This document shows positions 26,097 through 35,463 of a stretch of 64,000 nucleotides of DNA, piece after piece. The notes beneath the pieces are model-generated. The model worked only from the letters and a program-made list of their open reading frames with translations, was not told the DNA's origin and did no database searches. Source of the DNA: CAADGV01 sp040290295 (GTDB taxonomy: Bacteria; Bacteroidota; Ignavibacteria; UBA10030; UBA6906). Each line of letters starts with the position of its first letter. The stretch's first letter is position 1. A program made the position numbers and the translations under genes. The DNA lies in assembly GCA_040290295.1 (NCBI GenBank), contig PSMW01000007.1, positions 1-64,000 of the forward strand, given 5' to 3'.

Positions 26097-27551
26097 GTGC
26101 GTTGTGCAACAACGACGCCCTCTTCGCATCGCACCGGGCGCTCGCTCTGACTCTTGCGGCAGTCGTTCTCACGCGGCTGCCGTTTGTCTTTTCAGGTTAC
26201 GGTGCCGATCCCGACGCGTGGCTCGTTGCCACTGCCGCGTCGGCGTTGTGGCACAGCGGCCGGTACATCGAGTCTCGCCTCCCCGGCTATCCGTTGCACG
26301 AAATTGTTTCCGCACCCGCTGTCGGCATGGGCGGCGTGGCATTAGCGAACATCGCGACGCTTGCTGCATCGTTGCTTGCCATAACCGCGTGGTACAACCT
26401 TGTTCGTCGCTGGGCGCATCATCCTAACTTGCTGTTGGTTGCCTTCGCCTTCGCGCCAGCCTTTTGGCAACACTCTGCCGAAACACTCGACTATGTTTGG
26501 TCGCTCACGTTCATACTGTTTGCCTTGAACAGCGCGCTGGCACGACGGTACGCGTGGTGTGGTGTGTTTGCCGGAGTCGCTGCGGGCTTTCGTCCGTCCA
26601 ATCTCGTTATGATCATGCCGCTGGTGGCTGTCCTTGCCGCAAGGAATGGCGGACGTCGCACGATGATGTTGCTCGTGATCTCGACTGTGATCACCGCTCT
26701 CCTTGTTATGATGCCGCCCTTCGTTCGGCACGGAGGCGTGATCGAGTGGTTTGTGCATACCCGTGCGGAGATGAGCGATCTGGTCTTCACAATCACCGAG
26801 CGCGTCGAAGCGTTCCTTTATCGCTCGGTGTACTTCTTTGGGCCGTTGGCGTCGCTGCTGCTTCTCGGAGGAGTAAGTGCGAGAACGAGAACGTTTTCGC
26901 GCAGCTCTTCGCGGGAGAGAACCGCTGATGGTTGGAGTATTCGTCACCATTGCCACGTTCCTTCTTTTGTTCTCTTGGCTTCCCCTGGACCGTGCGTACC
27001 TTCTTCCGATATTACCGTTGACGTTGTTGCTCGCGGACAAACTCTTCTCTCGACGGATGCTTTGTGTTTGGATAGCAGCGCTTGTTCTTCAGAGTGTCGT
27101 CAACGTCGATGTGGTGCGTCGTGAAGAGGGGAAGAAGTCGTTGGGATTCAATGTCCACGCAGGAATGGTTATCGAGGAGGTGCGCAATCGAATGACGCTC
27201 TTGGAAGAACGTGAAAGGATCTCGCGTGGTCGCTATTCGTCACGCAGTGTCGTCATGACGGGAAGCGGCTCTGCGTTGTGGTTCGACAATCGGGATGTCG
27301 ATGTTCTTCCTCGTGAGGCATTGTCGTCGTTGGAAGCGATGCGGGCAAGCGCGTGGCACCGTGCTGCCGCGCAGCACAGCGACAGCTCGGTCATCTTTCT
27401 GCCCTATCTCACTCTGGATGAAGCGCGCCGCTTTCAGGACTACGGGTACACGATATTCTGCACGGATCGAGCCTTGCCGTATGTCCAGCGCCTCGTTGGA
27501 TACGACCTCCAAGCCAACGGCGTACAGGTGGTACGCGGAGCGAGCCGGTAA
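26093..27551 (+). pseudogene. Polytopic membrane protein (GT39/DUF2723-like), split by a +1 frameshift
   Basis: The first frame (26093 to about 26875) encodes eight or so membrane segments beginning ALTLAAVVLTRLPFVF, with DPDAWL in the first loop. This resembles lipid-linked-sugar glycosyltransferases or DUF2723 proteins. The reading then shifts one base near 26876: the second frame (GTG 26877 to 27551) supplies further membrane segments and a soluble tail. Either one base was gained in a single gene of about 485 codons, or the second part is translated on its own from GTG 26877, which does have GGAGGAG just upstream. The ATGA overlap with sdhB is odd for this function. Confidence 0.6.
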
Positions 27552-27647
27552 AAGATTCTCGATCGGGCGGGTTTCTCTCATGCCGAAAGTTTCGTATCTT
27601 GCTCCAGCCAACGAAGTCGGACCAATCACTACGCAAGAGCGCGCACC

Positions 27648-29111
27648 ATGTTGGAACGAGAGACGGAACTCATCACTCAGATCATAGTCGAATCGACGCT
27701 CGGCGATCGCGGCACGGTGAAGTTGAACGAAGTGCTGACTGCCGACGTCCCGCGTGGCATCAAGGTGTTCATGATGGCGGAAGTCATGAAGATGCTCGAA
27801 GCGGAGCTTCGGCAGTCGCCACGGCTGCTACACATCGCCAAAGGATTCGGCGAGGCGGACTCCGGCGAGCGCGCCGTCGTGCGCACGCTGGCTGCGGAGT
27901 ATGCGTTCGAGCGCAATGAATATCTGGCGATGGTCGAAAACGCCGTCCACTTCCTCGAAAATTTTCTCTGTCGCCCCCAGTGGACGCTGCGCGAGTTGTT
28001 CTTCGAGAAATCGGATCGCATTACGCTCGATGAACTGGTGCGGAAATTCGACTACACGGTGGACTATGCCTACTACCGTGACGTGTTGATCCGCTACATG
28101 CGCATGAACGGCATCCGCGAGCTGACCGCGGAACAAGGCAAGCAACTCATTGCTACGATCGACGAGGCCGTTGTCCGCCAACATTCGCCCCGTGAACTCG
28201 CTCTCCTCACCAGACCGATCTACGAATTTCTTTTGTTCGGCGACGCGACCATGACGCGGCCGATTCCGCTGGGAGCAATCCTGATCTTCTTCGACGACAA
28301 GAACATGACCGCGGTGCGGGAATACATCGAACGCATCTGTGCGGTTCGCTCGCGCACACAACTTTCATTGAACGAGTTGATCGGTATCCTCGAAGACCTG
28401 TACGAGGTCGAGTCGGAAGTGAAGAAGGAGATCGAGCAATCGGAAGAGGAACTCCTCCAGCCGGACGCTGAGCCGCAGCCGCTCGATGCGTTGCCATCTG
28501 CTGAAGGCGTCACACAGCCCGACCTCGGTGGCGCATCGAGTGAGGCTCCCCCCACCGAGACTGGACAACCTCCGAGCGGCGAGCAAGCAGTCGAGACCGC
28601 GACGGCATTCTCTTCTCAGAGCGAGGCAGGCGAACGCCGCAGTATCGACGAGCAGCCCGCTGTCGATGTCACAGCAGTACCGACATCGGAGTTGGAGAAG
28701 GAGTCCTTGCCCGTTGAGAAGGAGCGACCCACCATTGCTCAAGCCGATGTGCTGGTCGAGTTTGCACACGAGCGGAGCACGAAGCAACGTCATTCGTTCA
28801 TGTTGAAGTTTCCGGAACGCACACACCACAATCGGACAGGGAGCGACCCATCGCGCCTGCTCGGAGATATTCACGCTGCGTTCACCGAGGCACAACGGAC
28901 GCGATTCATCAAGAAGATCTTCAAAGGGGACGAGAACTATTTCTTTATCTTTCTGTCCTCTCTCAAAGATGTCACAACGTGGCGCGATGCTCAGCCGTAC
29001 TTGCGCGACTTGTTCGAGATGAACAATCTTCACCACCTTGCACCCGACGTGATCGAGTTTACGGACGCGATGCACGCCTACTTTCATCCCGAACTGAAGA
29101 ACGTGGAATGA
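27648..29111 (+). CDS. Conserved-looking protein of unknown function, upstream of obgE
   Basis: A 487-residue soluble protein that I do not recognise. It has no signal peptide or membrane segment. Residues 1-255 are predicted mostly alpha-helical with many charged and aromatic positions (YAYYRDVLIRYMRM, HFLENFLCRPQW). Residues 256-360 form a Pro/Glu/Ser-rich linker. Residues 365-487 form a second compact helical domain (KIFKGDENYFFIFL, TTWRDAQPYLRDLF). The stop overlaps the obgE start as ATGA, so the two are translated together, which hints at a link with ribosome assembly or stress. A -10-like TATCTT at 27595 lies upstream. Confidence 0.75.
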   Translation: MLERETELITQIIVESTLGDRGTVKLNEVLTADVPRGIKVFMMAEVMKMLEAELRQSPRLLHIAKGFGEADSGERAVVRTLAAEYAFERNEYLAMVENAVHFLENFLCRPQWTLRELFFEKSDRITLDELVRKFDYTVDYAYYRDVLIRYMRMNGIRELTAEQGKQLIATIDEAVVRQHSPRELALLTRPIYEFLLFGDATMTRPIPLGAILIFFDDKNMTAVREYIERICAVRSRTQLSLNELIGILEDLYEVESEVKKEIEQSEEELLQPDAEPQPLDALPSAEGVTQPDLGGASSEAPPTETGQPPSGEQAVETATAFSSQSEAGERRSIDEQPAVDVTAVPTSELEKESLPVEKERPTIAQADVLVEFAHERSTKQRHSFMLKFPERTHHNRTGSDPSRLLGDIHAAFTEAQRTRFIKKIFKGDENYFFIFLSSLKDVTTWRDAQPYLRDLFEMNNLHHLAPDVIEFTDAMHAYFHPELKNVE

Positions 29112-30220
29112 AGTTCATCGACGTTGCGCGCATACGCGTGAAAGCAGGCGATGGCGGTGCAGGAGCGGTGAGCTTCCGCCGCGAAAAGTTCGTTCCCAAA
29201 GGCGGTCCCGATGGAGGCGATGGTGGGCTTGGAGGCAGCGTTATTCTGCGCGCAAATGCCCATCTTAACACGCTTCTGGATTTTCATTTCAAAAAAACGT
29301 ATCGCGCCGAACGCGGCGCGCACGGTCAAGGCGCATTGAAAACGGGAAAGAGCGGCAAGGACATGGTGTTGCAGGTTCCCGCGGGAACCGTTGTGCGCGA
29401 TGCAAACACCGCAGAAGTGCTTGGCGATCTGACGCTCGACGGCGACGAGGTGGTTGTTGCCCGCGGCGGAGCGGGAGGACGCGGCAACGCGGCGTTCGCT
29501 ACGGCAACCAATCAGGCGCCGCGTATCTATGAAGTGGGAGAGCCGGGTGAGGAGCGCGAGATCGAACTCGAACTGAAACTCCTTGCCGATGTCGCGCTGG
29601 TCGGATTCCCCAATGCCGGCAAATCGACGCTCATCTCCGTGATCTCATCGGCAAAGCCGAAGATTGCCGATTATCCGTTTACGACGATCGTGCCGAATCT
29701 CGGCATCGTGCGGGTTGGTGACAGTGGAAGCTTCGTTGTCGCCGATATACCCGGGCTGATCGAAGGGGCGCATCGCGGCAAAGGTCTCGGCGTGCAGTTC
29801 CTCCGACACATCGAGCGTACGAAGGTGTTGGTGTTTCTGCTCGATGCAACACGAGACGATCTTGCCGCCGATTACAACGTCCTGCTCCGCGAGTTGAAGC
29901 TCTACAATCCTGAACTTCTTACCAAACCTCAGATTATAGCCGTCACCAAAATCGATGCGGTGGGTGCGTCGGAGCTTGCCGCGTTGCGACGTATCCGGAT
30001 AGCCGATACATCGGTTGAGCGGTGCCCGCCGGTGTATTTCATTTCGTCGGTCGCGCGCAAAGGACTGCGCGAGCTTGTCGAAGCGATGTGGGAATACGTG
30101 GCGCCACTCAAGAAGGAAACGTCGCGTCCTTCAACAACTGTTGATGTGAAGGCACGCCGGCGTGAACGCAAGAAGCAACGACGCAAACCTGTTCGCCTTC
30201 ATCGTCGTGAGTGGGAGTGA
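29108..30220 (+). CDS. obgE: Obg family GTPase
   Basis: A 370-residue ribosome-assembly GTPase. The glycine-rich Obg domain (FVPKGGPDGGDGG and similar, residues 1-160) precedes the G domain with GFPNAGKST, DIPGLIEG and TKID. A short basic tail (RRRERKKQRRK) replaces the longer C-terminal domain of some homologues. ATG 29108 overlaps the previous gene, and only 3 bases separate it from the FecCD permease. It binds the 50S subunit and links growth to GTP/ppGpp status. Confidence 0.94.
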   Translation: MKFIDVARIRVKAGDGGAGAVSFRREKFVPKGGPDGGDGGLGGSVILRANAHLNTLLDFHFKKTYRAERGAHGQGALKTGKSGKDMVLQVPAGTVVRDANTAEVLGDLTLDGDEVVVARGGAGGRGNAAFATATNQAPRIYEVGEPGEEREIELELKLLADVALVGFPNAGKSTLISVISSAKPKIADYPFTTIVPNLGIVRVGDSGSFVVADIPGLIEGAHRGKGLGVQFLRHIERTKVLVFLLDATRDDLAADYNVLLRELKLYNPELLTKPQIIAVTKIDAVGASELAALRRIRIADTSVERCPPVYFISSVARKGLRELVEAMWEYVAPLKKETSRPSTTVDVKARRRERKKQRRKPVRLHRREWE

Positions 30221-30223
30221 AGG

Positions 30224-31237
30224 ATGACGATTGTCCGCCGGGCGCCGCTGACGCTCCGTTCCACACTGACGCTGCTGGCTCTGTTGTTGCTTGTCCTCGG
30301 TGCGGCAATCGTGCTCGGCCTGTCCGTAGGGAGTGTTGACGTTCGTGTTGCCGACGTTGCGGCTGCGTTGTTCACTCCCTCACACACGGACGATGCTTCA
30401 CGCACGATTGTCCTTGCTCTCCGATTGCCGCGCGTCTTGCTTGCTGCAGTGGTGGGCGCCGGCCTTTCGATCGCCGGCGTCGTGTTTCAAGCATTGCTAC
30501 GCAACCCGCTTGCAGAACCGTACATTCTCGGCATCTCCAGCGGAGGAACGGTCGGTGCGATCATCGCGATCAGTGTCGGCGCTGGGTTCAGTGTGTGGGG
30601 GACGCCGCTGGCATCGTTTGCCGGCTCGTTGCTCGTGACGGTTCTCGTCTATACTTTGGCTCACCGACGAGGCCAACTCGACACCAACACGTTGCTGCTG
30701 GCGGGTGTGATGGTCGGTGCGTTCTTCAATGCCGTCGTGTTGTTGATCGTTGCGCTGTTCCATCAAGAGCTGCGCAATGCCTTCTTGTGGTTGATGGGCA
30801 GCTTCGGTAGTGCAACGATGACCGCGCTGCTCGTTGTCGCGCCGCTTGTGGTTCTGGCGAGCGGTGTCTTGATTATCCAAGCAAAGAAGTACAATCTGAT
30901 TGCGACGGGTGAGGAAACTGCTGTGCAACTCGGTGTGGATGTTCGTCGGCTCAAGCGCCTTACATACGCGTTGGGATCGCTTATCACGGGATTGGTCGTT
31001 TCCGTGAGCGGCGTGATTGGCTTTGTCGGATTGATCATTCCCCACATGTGCCGCATGCTTTTCGGACCTGACCACCGAGCGTTGCTCCCTGCCGCCCTGG
31101 TGAGCGGCGCTGCATTCATGATCGTTGCCGACGTGCTTGCGCGAACGGTACTGGCGCCGATGGAAATTCCCGTCGGGGCGGTGACAGCAACCATCGGCGC
31201 GCCCCTGTTCGTGTATTTGTTGAAACGGACGGAGTGA
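30224..31237 (+). CDS. FecCD/BtuC-family ABC transporter permease, orphan
   Basis: A 337-residue polytopic permease for iron-siderophore, haem or cobalamin uptake. Family marks are LRLPRVLLAAVVGAGLSIAG near residue 70, NPLAEPYILGISSG, and GFVGLIIPHMCR near the C terminus. It normally works with an ABC ATPase and a periplasmic binding protein, but neither is adjacent: upstream is obgE (3-base gap), downstream fbp. It must therefore use partners elsewhere or be a leftover of a dispersed system. Confidence 0.88.
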   Translation: MTIVRRAPLTLRSTLTLLALLLLVLGAAIVLGLSVGSVDVRVADVAAALFTPSHTDDASRTIVLALRLPRVLLAAVVGAGLSIAGVVFQALLRNPLAEPYILGISSGGTVGAIIAISVGAGFSVWGTPLASFAGSLLVTVLVYTLAHRRGQLDTNTLLLAGVMVGAFFNAVVLLIVALFHQELRNAFLWLMGSFGSATMTALLVVAPLVVLASGVLIIQAKKYNLIATGEETAVQLGVDVRRLKRLTYALGSLITGLVVSVSGVIGFVGLIIPHMCRMLFGPDHRALLPAALVSGAAFMIVADVLARTVLAPMEIPVGAVTATIGAPLFVYLLKRTE

Positions 31238-31295
31238 GACTCCTCTTGGGACCGATGACCGACGGAGTCTCATCGCTTCCCGATCGTCGCGCCCT

Positions 31296-31324
31296 TTGCA
31301 TCTCTCTTCTCTGTTCAGTATTTT
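31296..31324 (+). promoter_or_regulatory. Predicted promoter of fbp
   Basis: TTGCAT, 17 bases, TATTTT followed by G, close to the Bacteroides -7 element TAnnTTTG. About 75 bases before the fbp ATG. Confidence 0.6.
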
Positions 31325-31399
31325 GAACCAGCACCGCTCCCCTGCAGTTCTTACCTAAACAACAATCACCCGGTATCATCATTGACACAAGGGACGTCT

Positions 31400-32422
31400 A
31401 TGGATCCGAATCGCAAGCCATCGCCAAAGTTCATGACACTGGAACGTCACATCATGGAGGAGGAGCGCAAACATCCTCAAGCGACGGGAGAATTTTCCAG
31501 CCTGCTGCATGCACTCTCGCTCGCCGTGAAGCTTGTCTGGCGTGAAGTAACGAAAGCCGGACTCGTGAACATTCTCGGCAAAACCGACCGCATGAACATC
31601 AGCGGCGACGAGGTGAAGAAGTTGGACGAGTTCGCCGACGAGACCATCTACAAAGCGATGGATCACGGTGGGCATCTTTGTGTGATGGCGTCGGAGGAGA
31701 ACGAAAACCTCCTCACCATTCCCGACCACTATCCTCGCGGCAAGTATGTTCTGCTCTACGATCCGCTCGACGGTTCGGGCAACATCGATGCAAATATCAC
31801 GGTGGGAACGATCTTTTCAGTGCTCATGCGCGTCACGCCGAGCGGCGAAGAGTCGCTCGAGGACGTGTTGCAACCGGGACACCGGCAAGTGGCAGCGGGC
31901 TACGCTTTGTATAGTTCGAGCATGATGTTCGTATACTCCACGGGCCATGGCGTTCACGGATTTACCCTCGATCCGTCGGTCGGTGAGTTCCTCTTGTCGC
32001 ATGAGAACATCCGCATTCCGAAGCGCGGCGCCATCTATGCGGTCAACGAAGGGAACTACAACCGGTGGGAGCCGAACATGCGGCGCTACATCGATTGGCT
32101 GAAGACAGAAGACAAAGCTGACGGCCGTCCGTATTCCTTACGTTACATCGGCTCACTTGTTGCCGACGTGCATCGCACATTGATGTATGGCGGCATCTAC
32201 TGTTATCCTGCCGACACTAAAAACCCGAACGGTAAACTTCGCTTGCTCTACGAAAACAATCCGCTCGCCTATATCGTCGAGCAGGCGGGCGGCGCGGCTT
32301 CCGACGGCAAGCAGCGTATCATGGACATCCAGCCGACCAAACTTCACCAGAAAACGCCCCTCTTCATCGGCAGCGAGGAGGACGTACGAATTGCTGGGGA
32401 GTTCGTGCAGGGCAAACGGTAG
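31400..32422 (+). CDS. fbp: Class I fructose-1,6-bisphosphatase
   Basis: A 340-residue gluconeogenic enzyme removing the 1-phosphate of fructose-1,6-bisphosphate. Metal-binding motifs are ASEENE and YDPLDGSGNID, followed by NITVGTIFSV. The sugar-phosphate site is in the GKLRLLYENNPLA segment. ATG 31400 follows AAGGGACGTCT. A TTG at 31382 is less likely. Together with GlgP and the secreted glucosidase it points to active glucan storage and gluconeogenesis. It ends at a strong shared terminator. Confidence 0.95.
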   Translation: MDPNRKPSPKFMTLERHIMEEERKHPQATGEFSSLLHALSLAVKLVWREVTKAGLVNILGKTDRMNISGDEVKKLDEFADETIYKAMDHGGHLCVMASEENENLLTIPDHYPRGKYVLLYDPLDGSGNIDANITVGTIFSVLMRVTPSGEESLEDVLQPGHRQVAAGYALYSSSMMFVYSTGHGVHGFTLDPSVGEFLLSHENIRIPKRGAIYAVNEGNYNRWEPNMRRYIDWLKTEDKADGRPYSLRYIGSLVADVHRTLMYGGIYCYPADTKNPNGKLRLLYENNPLAYIVEQAGGAASDGKQRIMDIQPTKLHQKTPLFIGSEEDVRIAGEFVQGKR

Positions 32423-32437
32423 GAGAAGCCCAAAACG

Positions 32438-32475
32438 AAAACCCCGATCGGCACTCGATCGGGGTTTCGCTTTTT
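32438..32475. terminator. Bidirectional terminator between fbp and the YbgF-like gene
   Basis: A perfect 12-base stem (AAACCCCGATCG with CGATCGGGGTTT) and a 5-base loop, with T-rich sequence on the plus side and A-rich sequence before the stem. It lies between two convergent genes and can serve both. Confidence 0.9.
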
Positions 32476-32490
32476 GCTGTGTGTAGGGAG

Positions 32491-33189
32491 TTACAAAGCG
32501 CTCATCTTCGCTTGCGCACGTTTGCGCAGCGGGCTGTCGGGATAATCTGAGAGCAGTCGTTGGAACGCTTGCCGCGCTTCGTTCTTCCTCCCTAATTGCA
32601 GGTAGCAGTTGCCGATCATGAACTGCGCATCGTCCGCCTTGTCCGATCCGGTCATCCCCAACACCACTTCGAAGCGTTGAATCGCATCGTTGAACTTTTT
32701 CTGTGCAAAATATGCTTCACCAATCCAGTAGTGACAATTGTCTGCCAAGTCGTTGTTGATGCCGGCGTTAAGCAATGCAGTGAAGTCCTCGATTGCGGCG
32801 CGGTACTCACGGCGGCGGAACTTCGCCAACGCAACCTCGTACGATGCAGATGATGGCGTGAGGCTGGAAACTTCTCCCTTCGGCATGCTCGTCGATCGTG
32901 GCTGTGCCATACTTTCGTTCAGACGGTTTTGCAGTTCGGCGTTGCGCGCGATGAGATTGCGGTTTTCGGCGCTGACGGCTTCGAGTTGTTGCTGGAGCTT
33001 CCGGTTTTCGTTCGTCACGCTATCGATCCGATACTCCAAACGTGCCGTGACCGAGACCGGGGGCTTTGACGTCCAGTCTTCTTCTTCCGCGCTTTCCTGT
33101 ACCGTGCCGCATCCGACGACCAAGCCGATCATGAGCATCGTCAGACCGGCAAGAAATGTGGATGTGGCACGTGTGTGTGTGGCGTTCAT
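32491..33189 (-). CDS. YbgF/CpoB-like TPR lipoprotein
   Basis: A 232-residue lipoprotein (lipobox LVVGC, Cys27). A coiled coil with many Gln/Asn/Leu (about 50-92) is followed by a Ser/Pro linker and three TPR-like units (about 115-230, with CHYWIGEAYFAQKKFNDAI). This is the layout of the Tol-Pal-associated protein CpoB, which coordinates outer-membrane constriction and peptidoglycan synthesis. The rest of the tol-pal operon is not here. It has its own promoter on the minus strand. Confidence 0.8.
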   Translation of the reverse strand: MNATHTRATSTFLAGLTMLMIGLVVGCGTVQESAEEEDWTSKPPVSVTARLEYRIDSVTNENRKLQQQLEAVSAENRNLIARNAELQNRLNESMAQPRSTSMPKGEVSSLTPSSASYEVALAKFRRREYRAAIEDFTALLNAGINNDLADNCHYWIGEAYFAQKKFNDAIQRFEVVLGMTGSDKADDAQFMIGNCYLQLGRKNEARQAFQRLLSDYPDSPLRKRAQAKMSAL

Positions 33190-33255
33190 CTGGAGATCTC
33201 CTCTGCTGTATGTTGGGGTGATGAATTTGCGGCCAGGGCAGCCGAAGCACTGTCA

Positions 33256-33284
33256 AATGTATCAATACGCTTCAGGAAAGTCAA
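33256..33284 (-). promoter_or_regulatory. Predicted promoter of the YbgF-like lipoprotein gene
   Basis: Read on the minus strand: TTGACT, 17 bases, TACATT followed by TG. This is the best match in the window to the -33 TTG / -7 TAnnTTTG pattern. Confidence 0.65.
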
Positions 33285-33297
33285 GCAAAGTCTCTCT

Positions 33298-34221
33298 TCA
33301 CGTCTGCTTCTCCTCAGAGGAAAAGGAGGCTTTCAAGTGATGTGCAGTTTTTGTGCAGATTTCCTCGACGACGCTGTCCGGAACGCCGTCGGTGTGCTTC
33401 GACTGCAAGCGCATGTCGCAAATCTCGTTCACATAATCCACCACCACAATCCTTTGTGAGTTGGTGACAGCAATTTCGGTCGAGAAGAATTCGAGCTTGC
33501 TGACTTCAGCGATCTTCTGCGTTGTGCTCAGAAGCGGCTGCAGGTGAAAGCGCTCAAGTTTGTTGCCTGTGAGATGCTGGTACACGTGCGTCTCGTCGTC
33601 CCACCAGCACGGAATGCTGGTGCCGAAGATGTGAAACACCCTGAACCACGCTTTTCGTCCATCCAGCAAGGTGGGTACAATCCGTTCTTGCAACAGATAC
33701 TTGTCGTTCTTGTGATGCTGTCGTGTTTCGATCACGTCCTTCAGTGATGCGGCATTGAGCACGACACCGATGCCGCCACCAGTGGTGTTGGCGGGTTTGA
33801 TGATGAAGGGCCAGCCTAAGCGTGCTATATCGCTCAGGCGCAGTTCGATCTCCTTTTTCTTGTTGTAGGGGGAGATGATAATGGTGAACGGCACATCGAT
33901 TCCTTTGGTGAGAAACTCCAAGTGCATCGTTGCCTTGTCGGCTGCATGCTGGACGTGGTCAGGGCGGTTGATAAAGAACGTGGAAGACTTCGCGATGAGA
34001 TGCGCCAGCGGCGGAAACTTTTCGTCTCCGTCGCCGGCTCGGTCGAGGAAGGAGCCGAAGCGGAGTTCGCCGCGACGCAGGCGTGCGATTGTTTCAACGA
34101 CGTTATGATGGGTGATCGAGTACGACGTGAGCTGTTCCCGTTGTACAGCGCGTTCGAGCAGTAGTACGAAGTCACGATCATATTCCCAATCCCACGCCAC
34201 AGCAAAGTGATAGAAACTCAT
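33298..34221 (-). CDS. ATP-grasp family protein of unknown substrate
   Basis: A 307-residue protein with the RimK-like ATP-grasp fold. Recognisable elements are INRPDHVQHAADKATMH (pre-grasp helix), WPFIIKPANTTGGGIGV (ATP-binding strand and loop), LLQERI and VVDYVNEICDM (metal-binding end). Such enzymes join a carboxylate to an amine or thiol. No peptide, cofactor or natural-product gene is adjacent, so the substrate cannot be proposed. It lies between the YbgF-like gene and the Bat operon and is divergent from the latter. Confidence 0.75.
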   Translation of the reverse strand: MSFYHFAVAWDWEYDRDFVLLLERAVQREQLTSYSITHHNVVETIARLRRGELRFGSFLDRAGDGDEKFPPLAHLIAKSSTFFINRPDHVQHAADKATMHLEFLTKGIDVPFTIIISPYNKKKEIELRLSDIARLGWPFIIKPANTTGGGIGVVLNAASLKDVIETRQHHKNDKYLLQERIVPTLLDGRKAWFRVFHIFGTSIPCWWDDETHVYQHLTGNKLERFHLQPLLSTTQKIAEVSKLEFFSTEIAVTNSQRIVVVDYVNEICDMRLQSKHTDGVPDSVVEEICTKTAHHLKASFSSEEKQT

Positions 34222-34330
34222 CGACGAGGAGCACGTGTATGCTGATGAGAAGATACGAAAAATTCTTCATCATGTCGTTGGTGGATGCTTAAGGAACTGT
34301 CGATGTGGAGATCCTGCTGCGGGAGATTCA

Positions 34331-34359
34331 TTGATTTTCCTTTGCAACATGAGTATATT
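34331..34359 (+). promoter_or_regulatory. Predicted promoter of the moxR-bat operon
   Basis: TTGATT, 17 bases, TATATT. About 55 bases before the MoxR ATG, and the only convincing promoter for the eight genes that follow. Confidence 0.6.
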
Positions 34360-34414
34360 CTTATCCGCTATGATCGGAGAAACGAGTGCATTGTCTATGA
34401 GTATCGGAGGGTAA

Positions 34415-35404
34415 ATGTCGTACGACATCAAGGCAATCAACGAAAAAATTCAGCGCGAGAGCGCGTTCATCGACGCCCTGCAGATGGAAATCGGGAAGGT
34501 GATCGTCGGGCAGAAGTACATGATCGAGCGCTTGCTTGTCGGGCTCCTCTCCAACGGTCATATCTTGCTCGAAGGCGTTCCGGGGCTTGCCAAGACGCTT
34601 TCCATCAAAACGCTCGCTGCCGCGGTCGATGCCAAGTTTCAACGCATTCAGTTCACACCCGATCTCCTTCCCGCCGACTTGATCGGCACGATGATCTTCC
34701 ATCAGAAAGAAAGCACCTTTCAAGTGAAGAAAGGTCCCATCTTCGCCAACTTCATTCTTGCCGACGAGATCAACCGTTCGCCGGCGAAGGTGCAGAGTGC
34801 GCTGCTCGAAGCGATGCAGGAGCGACAGGTGACGATCGGCGAGCAGACATTCAAGCTTCCCGAACCGTTCCTCGTACTGGCCACTCAAAACCCCATCGAA
34901 CAGGAGGGAACGTATCCGCTTCCCGAAGCGCAAGTCGATCGCTTCATGCTGAAGGTCAAGATCAGCTATCCCCCAAAGGACGAAGAGTTGCTCATCATGC
35001 GGTCGAACGTGAACGGCACGTCGCCCTCGGTCAACAAAGTGATCGAGCCGAAGGATATCCTTCGAGCGAGAAGCGTTGTGAACGAGATTTACATGGACGA
35101 GAAGATCGAGCGGTATATCTTGGATATCGTCTTTGCTACGCGTTCGCCGAAAGACTATAAACTCGACAAACTTTCCTCGCTGATCAGTTACGGCGCCTCG
35201 CCGCGTGCCTCCATCAATCTTGCGCTCGGCGCGAAAGCCTATGCCTTCATCAAGCGCCGCGGCTACGTCATCCCCGAAGACGTGCGCGCGATTTCGATGG
35301 ACGTGCTGCGCCATCGTGTCGCAGTGACGTACGAGGCTGAAGCCGAGGAGGTCACCTCGGAACACGTGGTGCAGGAAGTGCTGAACGCGATCGAGGTACC
35401 TTAA
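34415..35404 (+). CDS. MoxR-type AAA+ ATPase
   Basis: A 329-residue AAA+ protein thought to act as a chaperone for the VWA proteins of the same operon. Walker A GVPGLAKT is near residue 51, Walker B is ILADEINR, sensor 1 is LATQNPIEQEG, and the arginine finger region follows. ATG 34415 has GGAGGG upstream. It is the first gene of the Bat operon. Confidence 0.93.
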   Translation: MSYDIKAINEKIQRESAFIDALQMEIGKVIVGQKYMIERLLVGLLSNGHILLEGVPGLAKTLSIKTLAAAVDAKFQRIQFTPDLLPADLIGTMIFHQKESTFQVKKGPIFANFILADEINRSPAKVQSALLEAMQERQVTIGEQTFKLPEPFLVLATQNPIEQEGTYPLPEAQVDRFMLKVKISYPPKDEELLIMRSNVNGTSPSVNKVIEPKDILRARSVVNEIYMDEKIERYILDIVFATRSPKDYKLDKLSSLISYGASPRASINLALGAKAYAFIKRRGYVIPEDVRAISMDVLRHRVAVTYEAEAEEVTSEHVVQEVLNAIEVP

Positions 35405-35463
35405 CGCTTCATCTCACCGGGGAGGTGCAGTGCTCCTCGTGTTGTCGCTCATGCGGACTAACC

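Noticed and set aside
31235..31271. Hairpin GAGACTCC/GGAGTCTC after the FecCD permease
   Set aside because: The stem is 8 bases with a long loop and no T-run. It is too weak to call a terminator.
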